Origin: Leptodontidium sp. MPI-SDFR-AT-0119 | Lineage: Eukaryota > Ascomycota > Leotiomycetes > Helotiales > Leptodontidiaceae | Length of the DNA stretch: 64,000 nt | NCBI GenBank assembly: GCA_020726505.1 | Contig: JAHLEZ010000014.1 | Span: 62,001 to 126,000, forward strand | Direction: 5' to 3' | Notes under the pieces: model-generated | What the model saw: the letters and a program-made list of their open reading frames with translations, nothing else | Database searches by the model: none | Told to the model about the DNA's origin: nothing | Translations under genes and position numbers: made by a program | Shown here: one piece after another, positions 1 through 10,429 of the stretch | Numbering within the stretch: the stretch's first letter is position 1 | Layout of the letters: every line of letters begins with the position of its first letter

Positions 1-3000
1 TAATTCGGTCGAGACGTGGCACCTAAATCCGGTAGATATTAGAAGTATAAAAACCTATTAAGTATTTAATATACGCACACGTATTTATTTTAAACGCTCT
101 TTTCTCTTGCCCTTTTACTTGTTTTACTATTAATAAATATACTCTGTACCCGAAGACGTAAATCCTATTCTAATTTAGTCTAAGATTTATAATAAGCTTC
201 GTAATAAGCGCCGGATTATACTATCGAAAGTAATTACGAAACTACTAATTTAGTGTTTCTAATAGTAACTACTAATTATTCACGCGCCTAGGGCTCCTAT
301 TATATAAGTAAATGCCTCCTAATACGTATTCGATGGCTAATTCCGCGGGGAGATTTACTAAGAGCCTTATTTTAATTCCCTTATTAATTACTTCTTAACT
401 AGCCCTTTCGGCGCCGCTATTTAACTCATAAGTTAAGGTAAGTAAAAGCTCGAGTTCAATTCTAAGCTTCTTAGCCTAATTCTTATATCTCGTGAACCCG
501 CGAATAGTAATAACTGCCTTTTCTTAGTCGTGTTTCAGTCTGTATATCGAGAGTCCGAATTACTTACGAACTCAGCGTTTAAAGCTCTCGATGTATTCGA
601 AGACTATATTATACTCCTTATTTAAAAGGTATAACCCACGAGTAGTCTATTATACTCATTTTTAAGTAAAAGAAGCTAGGAGTTATTCCCAAATCTAATT
701 AAATAATCGAAAAGATCTTAAGTAACTCTCTAAAATAATTTAAGTGATCGTCTCTTAATTAGGCGTCTAAAGATTACTTAAGATACGTGGGTTAAAGTAT
801 AATACTCACACTTGATTTTCTCTATTACCTTAATAATCCTAATATTCCTAGCTAAGCTTATTAGCTTTCTTAAGGCATTTGGCCCTAAATATCTAAAGCG
901 TAAATACTAATACATTTCTATATCTATTCTTAATCTCTTATATTTTTGTGATAGTTTATAATATAAAGATTATAATATAACTACCTCGCTTATATACTCA
1001 ACAAAACCTATTCTAGGCCTAATCAGCCGGAAATAGCTTAAAACAAGCCACATACGTCTGATACAAAGCTCTGACGTCCACAGGTTACAGCCATGAAATC
1101 CAAGGCTTCTAATACACGGCTTTCCTAGGCTAAAACAGTAGTTGTACGAAGCTCCGGGCTCTGCGTCTCAAACTACCGGAAAGCAACTGTATTTGGTAAA
1201 GACTCGTTTGAGCTCGTTTGAGCTTACATTTACCTAATTCGGCTACCTAAGCGAATACACACGTGATAAGCTAGAGTAGTTATATAGACCTAGAAATCCC
1301 CTTTACAATAGAATCATCATTCACACCAAGTATCACTTCTTTTCATATAGGATTTATTAATACTTCGTTTAAGCGTTAGAAATATTACGGTACTTATAGT
1401 ATTAAAAGGGATCTCACAAGAGTTTAATAAATAATTAGAAAGCTTATTAAATTTAAAAAATACAAGGTTTTACTTGCGAACTAATTATTATATAATTAAG
1501 TGATCCCTTATAAGATCGTTTTCTTCCTTTTAATATAAAGTGTAGTCCATTTTATAGTACTAAAGCCTACTATTATAAAAACAAGCTTCGAAGATGATAT
1601 TAATATAAAATCCTTTTATAATAATAACGTCGTAAAGGATTAAATTAAATAATTCCCTATCTAAGTTCTTAAGAAACCCCTTTATAACGCGAATTCCGCG
1701 TTTTATAATTAGAAGTTAAAAGCTTTTATACTTTATAATGTCCTCTAGTTTAAACTTAATAAATAATCCTGGTTTTAAGAGCAAACGATCGTTAACTAAA
1801 TTAATTATATTACAATTATTAAAAAGAGTACTTAACGATAAGAGGTGAGCTAAGTCCTATATAAAATAAACACTAGGTTAGTAATCTTTTATAAGGCTTA
1901 AGAGAATTACCACTTGTATTTATGTGCCGCTCTTCGCCCCTTTATCTAAGATATTTCTAAGGAATATAAACTTACTTTTGCCCTTATTACCGGCGCTTTT
2001 AATAGCGTCTTTAGTAACTTAAAGCAGTAGCTTATTTAATTTAATTTGGTCTCGTAATATCTTCTACTTATTACTAGTAAAGCGTTGTCAGATTTACTTT
2101 ACTATAGTATCGTTAATCGATGGGTTTAGTCTAACATTACCCTTAGGGTCTTTTATATAAACCTTCTTATAAATAATAAGTTAAAGTCGAGTACAATGTA
2201 AAGGGCTTTACTTATAAGTCCGATTATTTTAGTAAGGGCATGACTTCTTAAAGGATTTCCTTCTTAGAGGTTTGCGAGCGTCCTTATTAGCTTCCGAAAT
2301 CGCTTTATTATTAAACAATCGTTCACTAAAAGTAGTAAAGTATCTATAACCTCGGGTTTTATAACTTAATAAAAAAGCTTAGTGCTAAGAACTTGATTCA
2401 TTAGCGTAAAAGAAACGAGCTAGTTAATTAATAGTGTAAGAAGGAGAAAGACTAAGGGTCTTATACTCTTGAATTTTCTTACTTTGGCGCTTTGCCTATA
2501 AGCGATTAAAGTTCCCTACCGTAACTAAGAAATCAACTATACTAATTGTTTCTTTTACGTTTAATACTTTGTATAACTAAGCTTTTTAAATTAACTTCTA
2601 ATAAGATATAATCTATATACGAGGGTTACTTTTCCCCTTAGTTTTAAGGGATTCCCGATAGTCGTTTCGTATTTAAGTTTGAATCAATATTTTTATTTAG
2701 TAAAGTACCTCCTTAAGGAAGCGAAGAATCGCTTGAATATTTATACGCTTTTCTTACACTACTTGAGTTACTATAATACTAAAGAATTACTTAGTTATAC
2801 TTCTCTTAATTTAGTCGTAAAGTTTAAGATAATTAGAAACTCGGGACTATTAAATTGTACTTTAGAGGACGTGCTTTTTAGCCTTAGCTTTCACTTACTC
2901 CTAGAGTAACTTAGGGGTTACAAGATCAGGCCTTATTAATAACGCTAGGAGTGATTTAAACATTTTAAAGTTCCCCCCTATATTAGGGGTTAGAGGCGTA

Positions 3001-3789
3001 AACGTTTGATTGCCTCCGCCCTTAGAACTTAGGCTAACGGTAGCTATATTACTTACTACAGTGCTCGAGGATCTAGGAGCTCTCTTGGCGTTTCCTAAAA
3101 TTACTACTTAATTATTTATTACTTAGGTCTTAAGTTATTCGCTGTAGGTGTATATAAAAAGCTAGTAGTCTATGTTGTTTTTAGTATTAACTTCCTCTGT
3201 GAGCTCTTTAGTAGTTAGAGGAGTAGTATTAAAGATTTCGGATAGAAACGTAGTATCTTTTCTATTAAGGTCGACGTATAGCTAAAGTCTGAGTATATTT
3301 ACTATAAGCGTAAAGTATACAAACTATATTAGCTAATCTTTTAGTTTATTACATAAGATTTTAGACGATAAGAGCCTAATAGGTTCGTTAATACTTATAG
3401 AAGACGTATTAAATGATTAATATATAATTATAAAATTAAAGATAAAAGTTAAATAATCGTAGAACTTATTAACTAAAAGTTCTTCTGCGAATGCGCCGTG
3501 TAGCTTAAATAAAATAGGTGTAGCTCTTAATTATCGTATAAAAGAAAAGCATTAGCTCAGGGGTTTAAAAGATTCTACGATTAAATGAGGTTCTAAAAAA
3601 TATATTTAAAGATTAATTAAATTAAGCGTTATTCTCTTCAAGAAAGGAACTGGAGACTGGGTTTATATACCTGAAGTGCTTACGCAAGCATGCACCAGAC
3701 CAAAGAACTGCGCTAGTGCGCGACAATTATAAAGTTAACTAAGTTAGTATAAGGGTAGCTTATATAATATTAACGTGAACGTGTACTTC
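1..3789. other. RIP-degraded AT-rich DNA, no intact gene
   Basis: AT-rich sequence dense in TpA and poor in CpA, with stops in every frame. The longest open stretch is a 76-codon frame at 2679-2909 that I do not recognise and take as chance. The composition matches the transposon nests further right, so this is most likely old repeat DNA mutated by RIP. I could not find paired LTRs or terminal inverted repeats, and the block may extend beyond the left edge. Confidence 0.7.
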
Positions 3790-5033
3790 TCTAGAGTCGG
3801 TGGCATCTTTTTTAGGAGCGATTGCCTCCTCTTTTTAATCTGACTTCCGTATATTATATGTTTTCGGCTTGTAATTAGTCATTAATGCCCCCTCTCTAAA
3901 TCCTTCCAACTATACCCCTAGAGGCGTTTCAACAGTAACTCCTAGTATATTGGCCCCTATAGCTTTCGCCCATTCCCACTGCTTTATTAGAGATATCTTA
4001 TAGTGCGTTTTCTTACTCTTTAGAACGTAATAATAGCGGCCACGATTATGATAACCTTACTCTATATATATATAATACTTGAAAATCAACCGGCGATTAA
4101 TTGCTATTAGAGAATAGTCTTCTAAGTCCCTAGATTCCTTCTCGGCCAATTGTTTCTTTATAACGGAGGCTTTAGGCGTTTTTAAAGCCGAAAAGGAGCT
4201 AAATACGTCGTCTGGATCGTTGGCAAGATCGGAAGATATAAAAATAGTAAAGGAACGGCGTAAGGATTCCGGGCGAGCCTTATTCTTTCCCTTATCCTTT
4301 GGGAGTCTGCCTCTAGTAGGGCCATCGTTAGTTAGAGTTTGATCTTGATTAAAGGTTTATATAGAGCTTCAACTAAAATCCGTCTAGTATATCGTTTGTC
4401 CCCTTAATACGCTATAACCCGTAATGCCACTAAAATCTCCTCCTATTCCTCCTCATTTAATACCTCAGTAGTAAAGCCTTTACTCCCTAAGATAAGGATC
4501 TTTTAAGGACTTAGTTTCGGTTTCTTTATATTATATAACTCTCTCTCTTCTGTCTATTTCTTGACATAGCGTTTGTAGACCTCTTTATACATCTCTACTT
4601 AAGTAACTCTCTTTATTTAATTGATATTAATAGTAAAAGTAACTACGCTCTTCGTAGATCTGTTTATAATAAGAATAATAAGTATAACGACGAAGTGAGG
4701 GTCTTTGTTAAATTCGTGATTAGGATTAGACTTAGGGGCTGACTTCTTTCGATAAGCAAGAGGGGATTACTTAATTAGCGTCCCTAGGCTACTTTATACC
4801 TCCATAATATCTTAATCTTTACTCGGAGTAACTGGCGTAAGCTCTGATTTAGGCTTATTAGGGTCTTCTGTAGTCGTATTGGCCTTAAGACGCTTCCTAT
4901 TCCGATTTATAAGCTCCTAGGCCTCCGAGAATGCCTAGAGGGAGTTCGCATTTAGTTTGCGCGCCCGCGGCTTTTTAGGGAGCGCATTAACGTCCTAACT
5001 CGCGATTTTTTTTGATGAACGTATTTTAGGCAT
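3790..5033 (-). pseudogene. RIP-decayed reading frame of unknown function
   Basis: Reading the minus strand from an ATG at 5031-5033 gives a mostly continuous protein-like frame. It starts with a Lys/Arg-rich segment (MPKIRSSKKIAS), continues through a Pro/Thr/Ser-rich stretch (SELTPVTPSKDQ if the TAG is read as CAG), and reaches a better conserved C-terminal part between about 4110 and 3790 (YHNRGRYYYVLKSKKTHYK, then IKQWEWAKAIGANILGVTVE). The interrupting stops are nearly all TAA/TAG where CAA/CAG would restore Gln, which is the RIP pattern. At least one frame change is needed near 4150. I do not recognise a family. It could be the first ORF of a LINE or an accessory transposon gene. Confidence 0.4.
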
Positions 5034-7819
5034 AGTCAAATTGAAGTACCTAAATTGGTAGATTAATTAGAGTTGTTATTATTGAATTATTTGAAAGTCT
5101 TATAATATGAGGGGCTGGGATGCGGGGGTGGATTTAATAATCCAAAGGTTCGCTTAATTTAGTTAAGTGCTTCACGTTACCGATATCGCTGTACTTAATA
5201 AATCCAAAACTTCTTAGATATACTCTAACGCTAAGAATTAATGGCATTACCCGAAGAAAAGTTAAAGAAGCTTGTACTAAATAGTACCTATATAATTAGT
5301 AGGGTTTAAAGTTAAGATAAATATATAAACGTAAATAAAAGTTCTAGGCAAAAAAGTAAGCCCCAAAATAAAGATTATTTTCATAATAATATTATTAACT
5401 TAGGTAGCTTTTCTAATTTGTACTGCAATACGATTATCGTATTAAGCGATAGTATTAAATACCTACGGTATAATTAGCTCGATCTTCTTTATGAGAAGTA
5501 ACGAAGATAATTAAATTAATCTTATTTTAGAGTCTCTCCTTAAGAGCCTTTAATCTTAAGTAAAGGTAGTTAAGTAATATAACCTGCGAGCGGAAGATTC
5601 TTTGTATTTATTTAAATAATGTAATTATTCTTGCTAAAAGTGAACTATTCTCCTCGAAGAATATCTTATACTTTTAAATAAGACTTGTTATTATTTCCTT
5701 TACTATCGCTAAAGTTTCTAAAGAATAAATTGTATACCTCGCAATCTTATGTATTATCACGTAGTTTAGCTGAGGATTTTCTAGTAATATGCGATTTTAA
5801 AGGCTTAGTATTAGTCTATTTAATATAATAATAATACGTACGTTTTCTAAGTCTTTCACGAGATCGCGCCAAGACTATAATATTACATTATACAATGTAA
5901 TAACCTTCTCAATTAATATAATATAAAAAAAGAAAAGATCTTTTATATATAATTAAGTTACATCGAATAGCGACTATTTTAGGAATAGTAGTAAGCTAAA
6001 GTAAAGGATAAGGGTATTCTTAAAAGGAGTCTAAGTAGTATAAAATCCTAACTTATGCTATATATAAGATGGCTTAATAAGGCAGGTATAATTAAAAAGC
6101 GGGGTAAGCTTAATAGCTCCTTTGATTAAAAATCGAAAATGTGAACTTAATTATTTAGTATTTATTTATTTAGTATATATTATTACTTACTAAAATTCTC
6201 TAAATCGCCTTTAGTATCTCTTATGTCCTGGTAGCCAAAAAACTTGCTAATATCTTATACTATAAAGCTTTAGAACATAGCCGGGATTTTAAATTAATTA
6301 AAAAGCTCCTCGTGTGCTTTCGAGTTGGTAAAACCTATTACTACTAGCAAGAAACTGTTGTAACTTAGTAAGGTTAAGTATATTATAAACCCTTATACTT
6401 ATATTACTAATATCTTTGGCTTTAATTTTTATCATTTTCTAATAAGTATTAGGATTTTGAGTTAGAAGTAAGTTGTATATACTCTAGTATATAAGTTTCA
6501 TATAAAAATCTGACTAGTAATTTAGTTATTATTAGCTTTATGTAGTTAAAATAATCGCTAAACCTTAACGAAAGATATTCGCATCTTATCGGATGAAATC
6601 GTATTATAAGAGGCCGCCATTAGTATTTGAATTACTATTAGCTTATATTGAAAGATTTGGGTATACTTGTATAGTCGTGGAAAGTAAGTTAGTTATTTAC
6701 GCGCTACTAGTAGATATAAAGTTTTGATTTGCTTAATGAGAAAGAGAAGGTAATCGCGAATACTTGTGTTAAGAATAATCGGGCTTTTGTTATAAATTAT
6801 CAGTAATTACTTTATTTAAAATAAGCTTATCTTAAAACCTAATTTTAGCGCAAAATAAATTTACGGGATTATTATATAAACGATTATTAAAAAAAATCCT
6901 GTAATAAAAACTGAAACGCGACTTAAAAACTATATACTCCCTCGAAAACTACGCGCGATTAAGATAATATATATTACTTACTTTTTATTATATTTATGGA
7001 TTATGAGACTTATAATTATAATTATATACATTGCCTAAAAGCTCTTATTATCGATGCTTAGGTTAAAGACGTCCTAAAGTTAATTAGATTACAATAAGAT
7101 TACTATTAAGTATAGTATTAATATTATATTATAATCCATCTTCTTCAAATATACTAAAGAAGATTATTGATAATAAGTAAAAGTTTACGACGGGAATCGC
7201 CTCGTAAATAAATAACGTTACTGTTTGTAAAAGCTATAAATATCCTCGGACAATCCAACTTCATATTCTTATATATATAATTAATAGATATTTTAAATTA
7301 ATAATAAGCCTTAGTCTTACTAACGCGACTACTTTAAGCAAGTCGTTTATATGTTTTAAACTTACATCTTTAAAAAAATCTAAAAGCCCGGTTAAAGTTC
7401 TCTTAAATATTAAGCAAGCATATCCTCCTATTACTTTAGTTTATATTAGTAACGACAAAATTCATAATGACCTTATGTTAGTAAAGATATATAAAGTAGT
7501 AAAATAAGTAATGCGTTATAAGGTATTTCTTACGATATTTAAAGTACGTTAATTAATTACTTACACTTTTACTTTAATATTATTGGTAGCGTCTTCGGCT
7601 ATATGAAACGAGATTAATTTCGAGGACGAGCGAATGTTTTCTAACGCGAGCTAAATTTCGGATTTTAATATATTATTATAAAAGGTCCTGGATATATAAG
7701 AGAATACGCGGTACTATGAGGCTTTTAAGCTACTAAAAGTATGTTAAGTTAATGATGTTATATAACGAATCTTAAGCTGGTACTAAAACATTCGACTATA
7801 GTTTCCTAACAAATGAATC
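5034..7819. other. RIP-degraded AT-rich DNA, no recognisable gene
   Basis: Continuation of the AT-rich block upstream of the decayed frame. There are stops in all frames, many TTAA/TATA words and no open frame that resembles a protein family. I see no terminal repeats. It ends at a short motif shared with the right edge of the other AT-rich block. Confidence 0.6.
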
Positions 7820-7885
7820 TAATTAAATGAATCTTATGGCCTCGGCAAATCCACGCTAATGGGTTGTATGGGGAATCAAATGAAT
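7820..7885 (+). repeat. Block-edge repeat, copy 1
   Basis: The core TCGGCAAATCCACGCTAAT followed by TTGTATGGGGAA recurs at 59341 in the same orientation. The preceding 40 bp (TAACAAATGAA..., TAAATGAA...) also align loosely with the second copy. In this copy the word AAATGAATCT is repeated on both sides of the core. Both copies lie where an AT-rich RIPed block gives way to normal-composition DNA, so they are probably the same terminus of one dispersed repeat family. Confidence 0.6.
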
Positions 7886-8621
7886 CTTATATTAGATTTA
7901 TTCAACAATAATAGATAGGCGAAAGCTGGGATTTTGTGCTATCCAAGCGAATTCCAATTTCAGGTTTCACCCAGAAGCCAGAGGCATGTGGATTTGATCC
8001 GAAAATTCGAAATGGACCATCCGGTAGAGGAAAGTGACGCTGGGCTACTCGGGACGGAGACGGAGTGAAGTCCTCAAGGCTACAGTAAATACGCCTGTGT
8101 GTTTACCGAGATAAAATCCCAAGCGTTTGATTTCTCTTTAAGCTCCTATTCTTCCAGGAAGTCATGTTTACGCCTTTCGGTTTCAGCTTCAAATATTGGC
8201 CTCGTGAAAAAAAAAAAAGGTTTTATCTTTCAGGTAGTTGAGTTCGCCGCCACAGTTCACAGGCAGGATGTATTTCCGTCGTCAAAGGCTCGATATTGAT
8301 TGCTCCTACACTGCTGATGTGGAAGAAAATCGGGATGAGTCGAGTAGCAGTAACTATCCACAATTGACCTGGTGTACATTCTTCGAACCACCGGCCCCGG
8401 AAGGCACAAAACTATGTAATCTCAGATATCACACGCTGTCAGCGATGGTTTAAGATGTGAGTGATGTTTTGAATGTCGGTGAGAGTCTATCATTTCCTTT
8501 TCATTCTTTCCATTTTCCCATCTTGCATTTTGCCATCTTCCTATCATGATCACATCCTCGTCGTCTAATGGAGGAATCTATTGTATCCGAGTCGCACTGC
8601 TACCGAAACCATCCCATCTAT
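7886..8621. other. Intergenic DNA, 3' flank of the Zn2Cys6 gene
   Basis: Normal-composition DNA with a 12-base A run near 8207. Short open frames of 65-71 codons overlap each other and match nothing I know. This probably contains the 3' UTR of the minus-strand Zn2Cys6 gene, which ends at 8622. Nothing else is supported. Confidence 0.5.
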
Positions 8622-10133
8622 TCAATTCCTCCTCCGTTCCTCACTCAGTGCTTCAGCAACGACCTGTTGAAAGCTAAGCGCCCCGCCCACCATACCTTCA
8701 TGAGTCAAAACCCCCTTCGAAGCAATAATATCCGACACAAATTCGCTATACGCCGGGCCCAGTGAATGCAGAAACCTCATACTAAAGTACCACTCCGGCA
8801 GTTTCTGGGTCTGCTTCAGTATCGCCATCTGTTTCAGCACCGACAAGATCTCACTAGCGATCTTCTCCACGCCATCATAAGCGTCCCATGAGATACCATC
8901 TAGCCTCTCGACCAAACCATACAGAATCCGACTATCAGTAGGACTGTAATCGCGCTCCAGTTTCAGCCACATCTCGCGCGAACACGCGATATGGTCGACG
9001 GACACTTGCAAGTCTTTCTCGAGACTCCCTTCCAGCCCGCCCAGAGCGAGATCATTCATGTTAGCCCAGTATGAGACATCTTCTTGATATTGGTGCTGTT
9101 CAGCCGCGCTGGCAAATGCTTTGAGCTTGGGCTTGACGCATGATCCACATATCGTACCCCACACACCCTCTTTCCTCGCTGCGACTCGTATGGCGCGGGC
9201 CCACTCGAGGTAGTTTTCCGTTCCGCGCAGAGGACTGACTGCGTTGAAGGCGGCGCCGTTGCCGATGATACGGCGGTTAGTAGTCCCGCACGGCGTTAGA
9301 CTCGACTCATTGGATGAGGTAGACGAGAGGGTGGCGGATTGGAGTCCAGTAGACGGACGGCTGGCCATCTCACCGGTACGATCTTCAGTTGAATCATCAT
9401 CATCGCCAGGATGCCGCCGCCGTTTCTTAGAATAGTCGTTGGAGGGGCGGTCTTGGAGCGGAGGAGAGAATTGCGGAGCCGAAGATGAACTAGAGTGGTT
9501 CCCTGAACCCCAAAAGTCGGTGGCCATGGCTTGGTTGTTGTTGACGTATTGAACTGCATTTGAGGATCCGGGGAAACGGTGTGTGGATGCCGAACTTGGA
9601 TGGTTGGCAGATAATTCCGGCGAATAGTTGTTGGGGAAATCGTCGCCACTGGGCTCTACGGATTCTTGGAAACCGACCAATGCGTTCATAGCTTTATTGA
9701 AGTCTTTTTTTGACAACCACTCCGTGCGGGGGGCATCTCCATCGCTTCTGGAGCTGCCAGTACGAGCGCGAGCATGGCCTCCCCCGGTATTGAAGTCAAA
9801 TCCTCCATCCCGAGTGTATGCCGGCGCAAAATCCTGGGTTTGAGTCGGTAGATGGGTGGTGCCTTCGCTGGGGAAGTCGGTATTGCCGTAGGACGTGGTG
9901 GGGTTGGAGAACATGTCGAGCGAGAGGTTCGGCAGGAGGGGAAAGCCTCGAGTAGCACTCGACTTACCAAGGCCATGGTTCAGCCTGCTGAGTCTCTTGG
10001 AAGAAAGCGCGTAGAAACACTGCATGGACGACTTGGAGCAGCGCCCACACTTGGGTGTTCCACCGTCACATCTGACCTTGCGCTCTCGACACGCGTGACA
10101 TGCTTTGTGTCGCCCGTTGGAAGAGGAGCTCAT
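8622..10133 (-). CDS. Zn(II)2Cys6 protein fused to a Copia-type Gag domain
   Basis: An open frame of 503 codons, no intron needed. Residues 12-39 form a textbook Zn(II)2Cys6 cluster (CX2CX6CX6CX2CX6C) with a basic first loop (RERKVR), predicting sequence-specific DNA binding in the nucleus. Residues 40-300 are low-complexity Ser/Gly/Asn-rich with a basic stretch (KKRRRH) that could be a nuclear signal. The usual fungal regulatory domain (Fungal_trans) is absent. Instead residues about 302-495 read as the LTR-Copia Gag fold (UBN2/Retrotran_gag_2): NYLEWARAIRVAARKEGVW, then SREMWLKLERDY, then LPEWYFSMRFLHSLGPAYSEF. No zinc knuckle, protease or LTR follows, so this looks like a host gene with a captured Gag domain. 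It lies next to a PKS pseudogene and beside RIPed DNA, yet has no stops, which suggests it is still maintained. A GGTAAGTC near 9968 could act as a donor, but the frame stays open through it. Confidence 0.85.
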   Translation of the reverse strand: MSSSSNGRHKACHACRERKVRCDGGTPKCGRCSKSSMQCFYALSSKRLSRLNHGLGKSSATRGFPLLPNLSLDMFSNPTTSYGNTDFPSEGTTHLPTQTQDFAPAYTRDGGFDFNTGGGHARARTGSSRSDGDAPRTEWLSKKDFNKAMNALVGFQESVEPSGDDFPNNYSPELSANHPSSASTHRFPGSSNAVQYVNNNQAMATDFWGSGNHSSSSSAPQFSPPLQDRPSNDYSKKRRRHPGDDDDSTEDRTGEMASRPSTGLQSATLSSTSSNESSLTPCGTTNRRIIGNGAAFNAVSPLRGTENYLEWARAIRVAARKEGVWGTICGSCVKPKLKAFASAAEQHQYQEDVSYWANMNDLALGGLEGSLEKDLQVSVDHIACSREMWLKLERDYSPTDSRILYGLVERLDGISWDAYDGVEKIASEILSVLKQMAILKQTQKLPEWYFSMRFLHSLGPAYSEFVSDIIASKGVLTHEGMVGGALSFQQVVAEALSEERRRN

Positions 10134-10138
10134 TGCGG

Positions 10139-10173
10139 GAGAGGAGAGAGGAGAGAGGAGAGAGGAGAGAGAA
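10139..10173 (-). promoter_or_regulatory. Pyrimidine tract before the Zn2Cys6 start codon
   Basis: A (GAGAGGA)n array on the + strand reads as an uninterrupted CT-rich tract on the gene strand, ending about 5 bases before the ATG at 10131-10133. CT-rich stretches near transcription starts are common in filamentous fungi. It may also be just a variable microsatellite in the 5' leader. Confidence 0.45.
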
Positions 10174-10429
10174 AAGGAAGGCGAAGGTGGCGTGGGCGTT
10201 GTATGCCGTTATCTATTATCTACTTTCGTAGGTTAACACTACTGTGCTGTGCCCCTGCGGGAGGCGCTGACATACCCGCGGCAAGGATAAATAAACCCCT
10301 GCCAAGTCGTCATCAGCACGAGCCTCAGCAAGGGCCACCAACCAATCATTCAAGCAGTCTCAGTCCAATTGTAAGCTCCTCCCGTGGGGGGAGAACCTAC
10401 TGAAACCACTCTTCAGGGTGGGGGTTTAT

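Noticed and set aside
8099..8765. Small frames between the AT-rich block and the Zn2Cys6 gene
   Set aside because: They overlap in different frames, contain a poly-A run and have no conserved features.
9852..10403. Plus-strand frame of 183 codons across the Zn2Cys6 start
   Set aside because: Composition is driven by the antisense of the zinc cluster and the GA repeat; no domain is visible.
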